Shown here one piece after another: positions 63,143 through 64,000 of a DNA stretch of 64,000 nucleotides. The stretch is from an uncultured Bacteroides sp. (lineage in GTDB: Bacteria; Bacteroidota; Bacteroidia; Bacteroidales; Bacteroidaceae): NCBI GenBank assembly GCA_959606905.1, contig CAUHML010000005.1:49464-113463 (forward strand). The letters run 5' to 3'. Position numbers and translations under genes: made by a program. The notes beneath the pieces were generated by a model that saw only the letters and a list, made by a program, of their open reading frames with translations, was not told the DNA's origin and did not search any database. Each line of letters starts with the position of its first letter. Position 1 is the stretch's first letter.

Positions 63143-63196
63143 CTCAATTTAGGGCACCCCCCTTTGAAAGGGCAGTTGGAAGTGCCCTAAACTGAG
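63143..63196. repeat. 54-bp element with 15-bp inverted ends (MITE or IS-end like)
   Basis: CTCAATTTAGGGCAC and GTGCCCTAAACTGAG match as an inverted repeat at 14 of 15 positions, with CCCTTTGAAAGGG nested inside. It abuts the breakpoint of the sugar-transferase remnant, so it may be a mobile-element scar that caused the truncation. Alternatively it is a transcript hairpin after upxY. Confidence 0.55.
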
Positions 63197-63206
63197 TTGA
63201 ATTAAA

Positions 63207-63279
63207 AATTTGTTCTAGATTTAACATTGCCCCGTAGCCAAAGCGATTTTGTCAGGAATCATACAGCATAGTTCCTGCA
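63207..63279 (-). repeat. Dispersed repeat, copy B (pair with 51844-51915)
   Basis: Similar over ~72 bp to copy A, with identical core CGTAGCCAAAGCGATTTTG. The minus-strand peptide KIALATGQC before a stop matches KIALATSQC of copy A, but its upstream part is out of frame. It lies between upxY and the transferase remnant. The rest of 63197-63328 shows no gene; in particular no upxZ is visible. Confidence 0.5.
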
Positions 63280-63328
63280 CCCGTTAAAGTTATTTTAATA
63301 GAAACACCTCAAGAGCGTATGTTGAATA

Positions 63329-63922
63329 CTAAACTTTCGAAGTATCATTGATTAAGTGAATAGGCTCTACATAACCGATCGGCATATCAACACAGGCACA
63401 ACCGAGCATATTCAAACGGACGGCAATCTTACTCTTACTCCCGACAGTCACCAGTTCGCCGACAAGGCCGCTCAAAGGACCTTTTATGACACGCACCTTC
63501 TCACCACGGGCCAAAGGAGAGCCATTCATACAGACGGCTTCATCAGAATAATCGAGCATGAAACGGAAACGGGCCATTTGCTCGTCGGGAATTACGGCAG
63601 GAGTACTTTCACCACGCATCACCATATAACGGCTGACCGTGGAAAAGGAAAGAACTTCCATACGCTCCTTGGGAGTCACATGAACGAACACCATCATAGG
63701 AAGCAAGACGGTATCCACCAGCTTACGACGGTCGCTCCATTGATGAATCTGTTGCTGAACGGGAACAAAAGAATCAATTCCCATTTTGGATAAACGTTCG
63801 GATACTTTCTTCTCGTGATGCATACGAACGAGAGCGACATACCAACGTTTTGAGTGTGCTACGCCTTCCCCTGTCCCACAACTAGACCCGGCATTTGCTG
63901 ACTTCTTTTCTTGAAAAATCAT
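63329..63922 (-). CDS. upxY: UpxY-family transcription antiterminator
   Basis: 197 residues, NusG/RfaH-like. The NGN domain begins KRWYVALVRMHHEKKVSERL, with WSDRRKLVDTVLLPMMVFVH following. A KOW domain (~140-185) has VRVIKGPLSGLVGELVTVG. UpxY proteins are encoded first in Bacteroides polysaccharide operons and allow RNA polymerase to read through that operon by acting on its leader. Here it heads the minus-strand locus ending at 47122. The usual upxZ neighbour (an inhibitor of other UpxY proteins) is missing. Confidence 0.93.
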   Translation of the reverse strand: MIFQEKKSANAGSSCGTGEGVAHSKRWYVALVRMHHEKKVSERLSKMGIDSFVPVQQQIHQWSDRRKLVDTVLLPMMVFVHVTPKERMEVLSFSTVSRYMVMRGESTPAVIPDEQMARFRFMLDYSDEAVCMNGSPLARGEKVRVIKGPLSGLVGELVTVGSKSKIAVRLNMLGCACVDMPIGYVEPIHLINDTSKV

Positions 63923-63943
63923 ATTTTTTTACCCCAATTTTAT

Positions 63944-63964
63944 CCGTTACTTTAAAGGTAACGG
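63944..63964 (-). promoter_or_regulatory. Leader hairpin upstream of upxY
   Basis: CCGTTAC, seven bases, GTAACGG, forming a perfect 7-bp stem. It begins ~14 bp after the -7 box, so it is at the very 5' end of the transcript. It may be the RNA element recognised during UpxY-dependent antitermination. Confidence 0.55.
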
Positions 63965-63977
63965 AAATATTTCAATG

Positions 63978-63985
63978 CAAATATA
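63978..63985 (-). promoter_or_regulatory. -7 box of the polysaccharide operon
   Basis: On the minus strand this reads TATATTTG. The leader to the upxY ATG at 63922 is ~50 nt. The -33 region is near the window end, so any invertible flanks cannot be assessed. Confidence 0.6.
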
Positions 63986-64000
63986 GGTAAAAATATTAAT

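Noticed and set aside
62955..63143. Minus-strand 62-codon ORF beginning MLTTAILTPWKRCC
   Set aside because: It is a different frame of the sugar-transferase remnant, whose true frame matches the intact gene.

Overview
The window is a chromosome segment of a human-gut Bacteroides, probably close to B. thetaiotaomicron, B. ovatus or B. caccae. The evidence is the AT-rich intergenic DNA, many promoters with the Bacteroides -7 box TAnnTTTG, lipoproteins with a Cys lipobox, Mfa-type fimbrillins, an UpxY antiterminator, GH92/GH130 enzymes and the Bacteroidales families DUF3575, DUF3868, DUF4248 and smalltalk. I saw no rRNA, tRNA or CRISPR array.

Positions 1-13,800 are mixed housekeeping and accessory genes. 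They include a TPR lipoprotein cut by the window edge, a HAD phosphatase and SDR pair, a DUF6064 membrane protein, a split ThrE-type amino-acid exporter, a TlpA-like lipoprotein, a GNAT enzyme, a creatininase-family hydrolase, a hybrid sensor/AraC regulator with degenerate signalling domains, a GIN-domain surface protein, a second SDR and a patatin-like phospholipase. Decayed pieces lie between them: a GH95 fucosidase reduced to its first codons, a frameshifted small secreted protein and an unidentified C-terminal fragment. A promoter and terminator with no gene between them, at 7149-7313, looks like a small RNA.

Positions 14,100-27,200 carry a GH92-GH130-MFS operon resembling the N-glycan core salvage genes BT1032-BT1034 of B. 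thetaiotaomicron. An AddAB-type helicase/nuclease pair, a response-regulator/histidine-kinase hybrid and a UDP-glucuronate decarboxylase follow.

Positions 27,400-39,600 are a type V (Mfa) fimbria locus. Two tandem 319-residue paralogues with a helix-turn-helix-like N-terminus run towards a minus-strand operon. In transcription order that operon encodes a FISUMP-like large lipoprotein (tip candidate), a frameshifted second lipoprotein, DUF3575, DUF3868/OmpA, the Mfa1 shaft and the Mfa2 anchor. A perfect hairpin between mfa1 and mfa2 could favour the shaft subunit.

Positions 39,900-42,700 hold an IbrA/IbrB-like pair (PAPS-reductase fold plus ParB fold) with an acetyltransferase-like gene, and a coiled-coil protein. 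Positions 42,900-46,950 hold a phage-like module: a winged-helix protein, a DnaB helicase, DUF4248, an HU-like protein with an acidic tail, smalltalk and an amidase. Modules of this kind often sit beside Bacteroides surface-polysaccharide loci. Its intergenic regions are rich in hairpins and repeats that look regulatory.

Positions 47,100-63,990 are an extracellular or capsular polysaccharide locus on the minus strand. A promoter and leader hairpin precede upxY. Then come a sugar-transferase remnant, the Wzx flippase, an epimerase-like protein, a MenD-like TPP enzyme, a pyruvyltransferase, a GT4, a frameshifted EpsG-like protein, a Wzy-like polymerase, a GT6 (blood-group A/B type), a GT11 alpha-1,2-fucosyltransferase, a GT14/acyltransferase deletion chimera, a GT2, the initiating sugar transferase, Wza and a Wzc tyrosine kinase. 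GT11 next to GT6 suggests a histo-blood-group-like epitope. The remnants, chimera, frameshift and repeated flanking sequence show that the locus has been rearranged.
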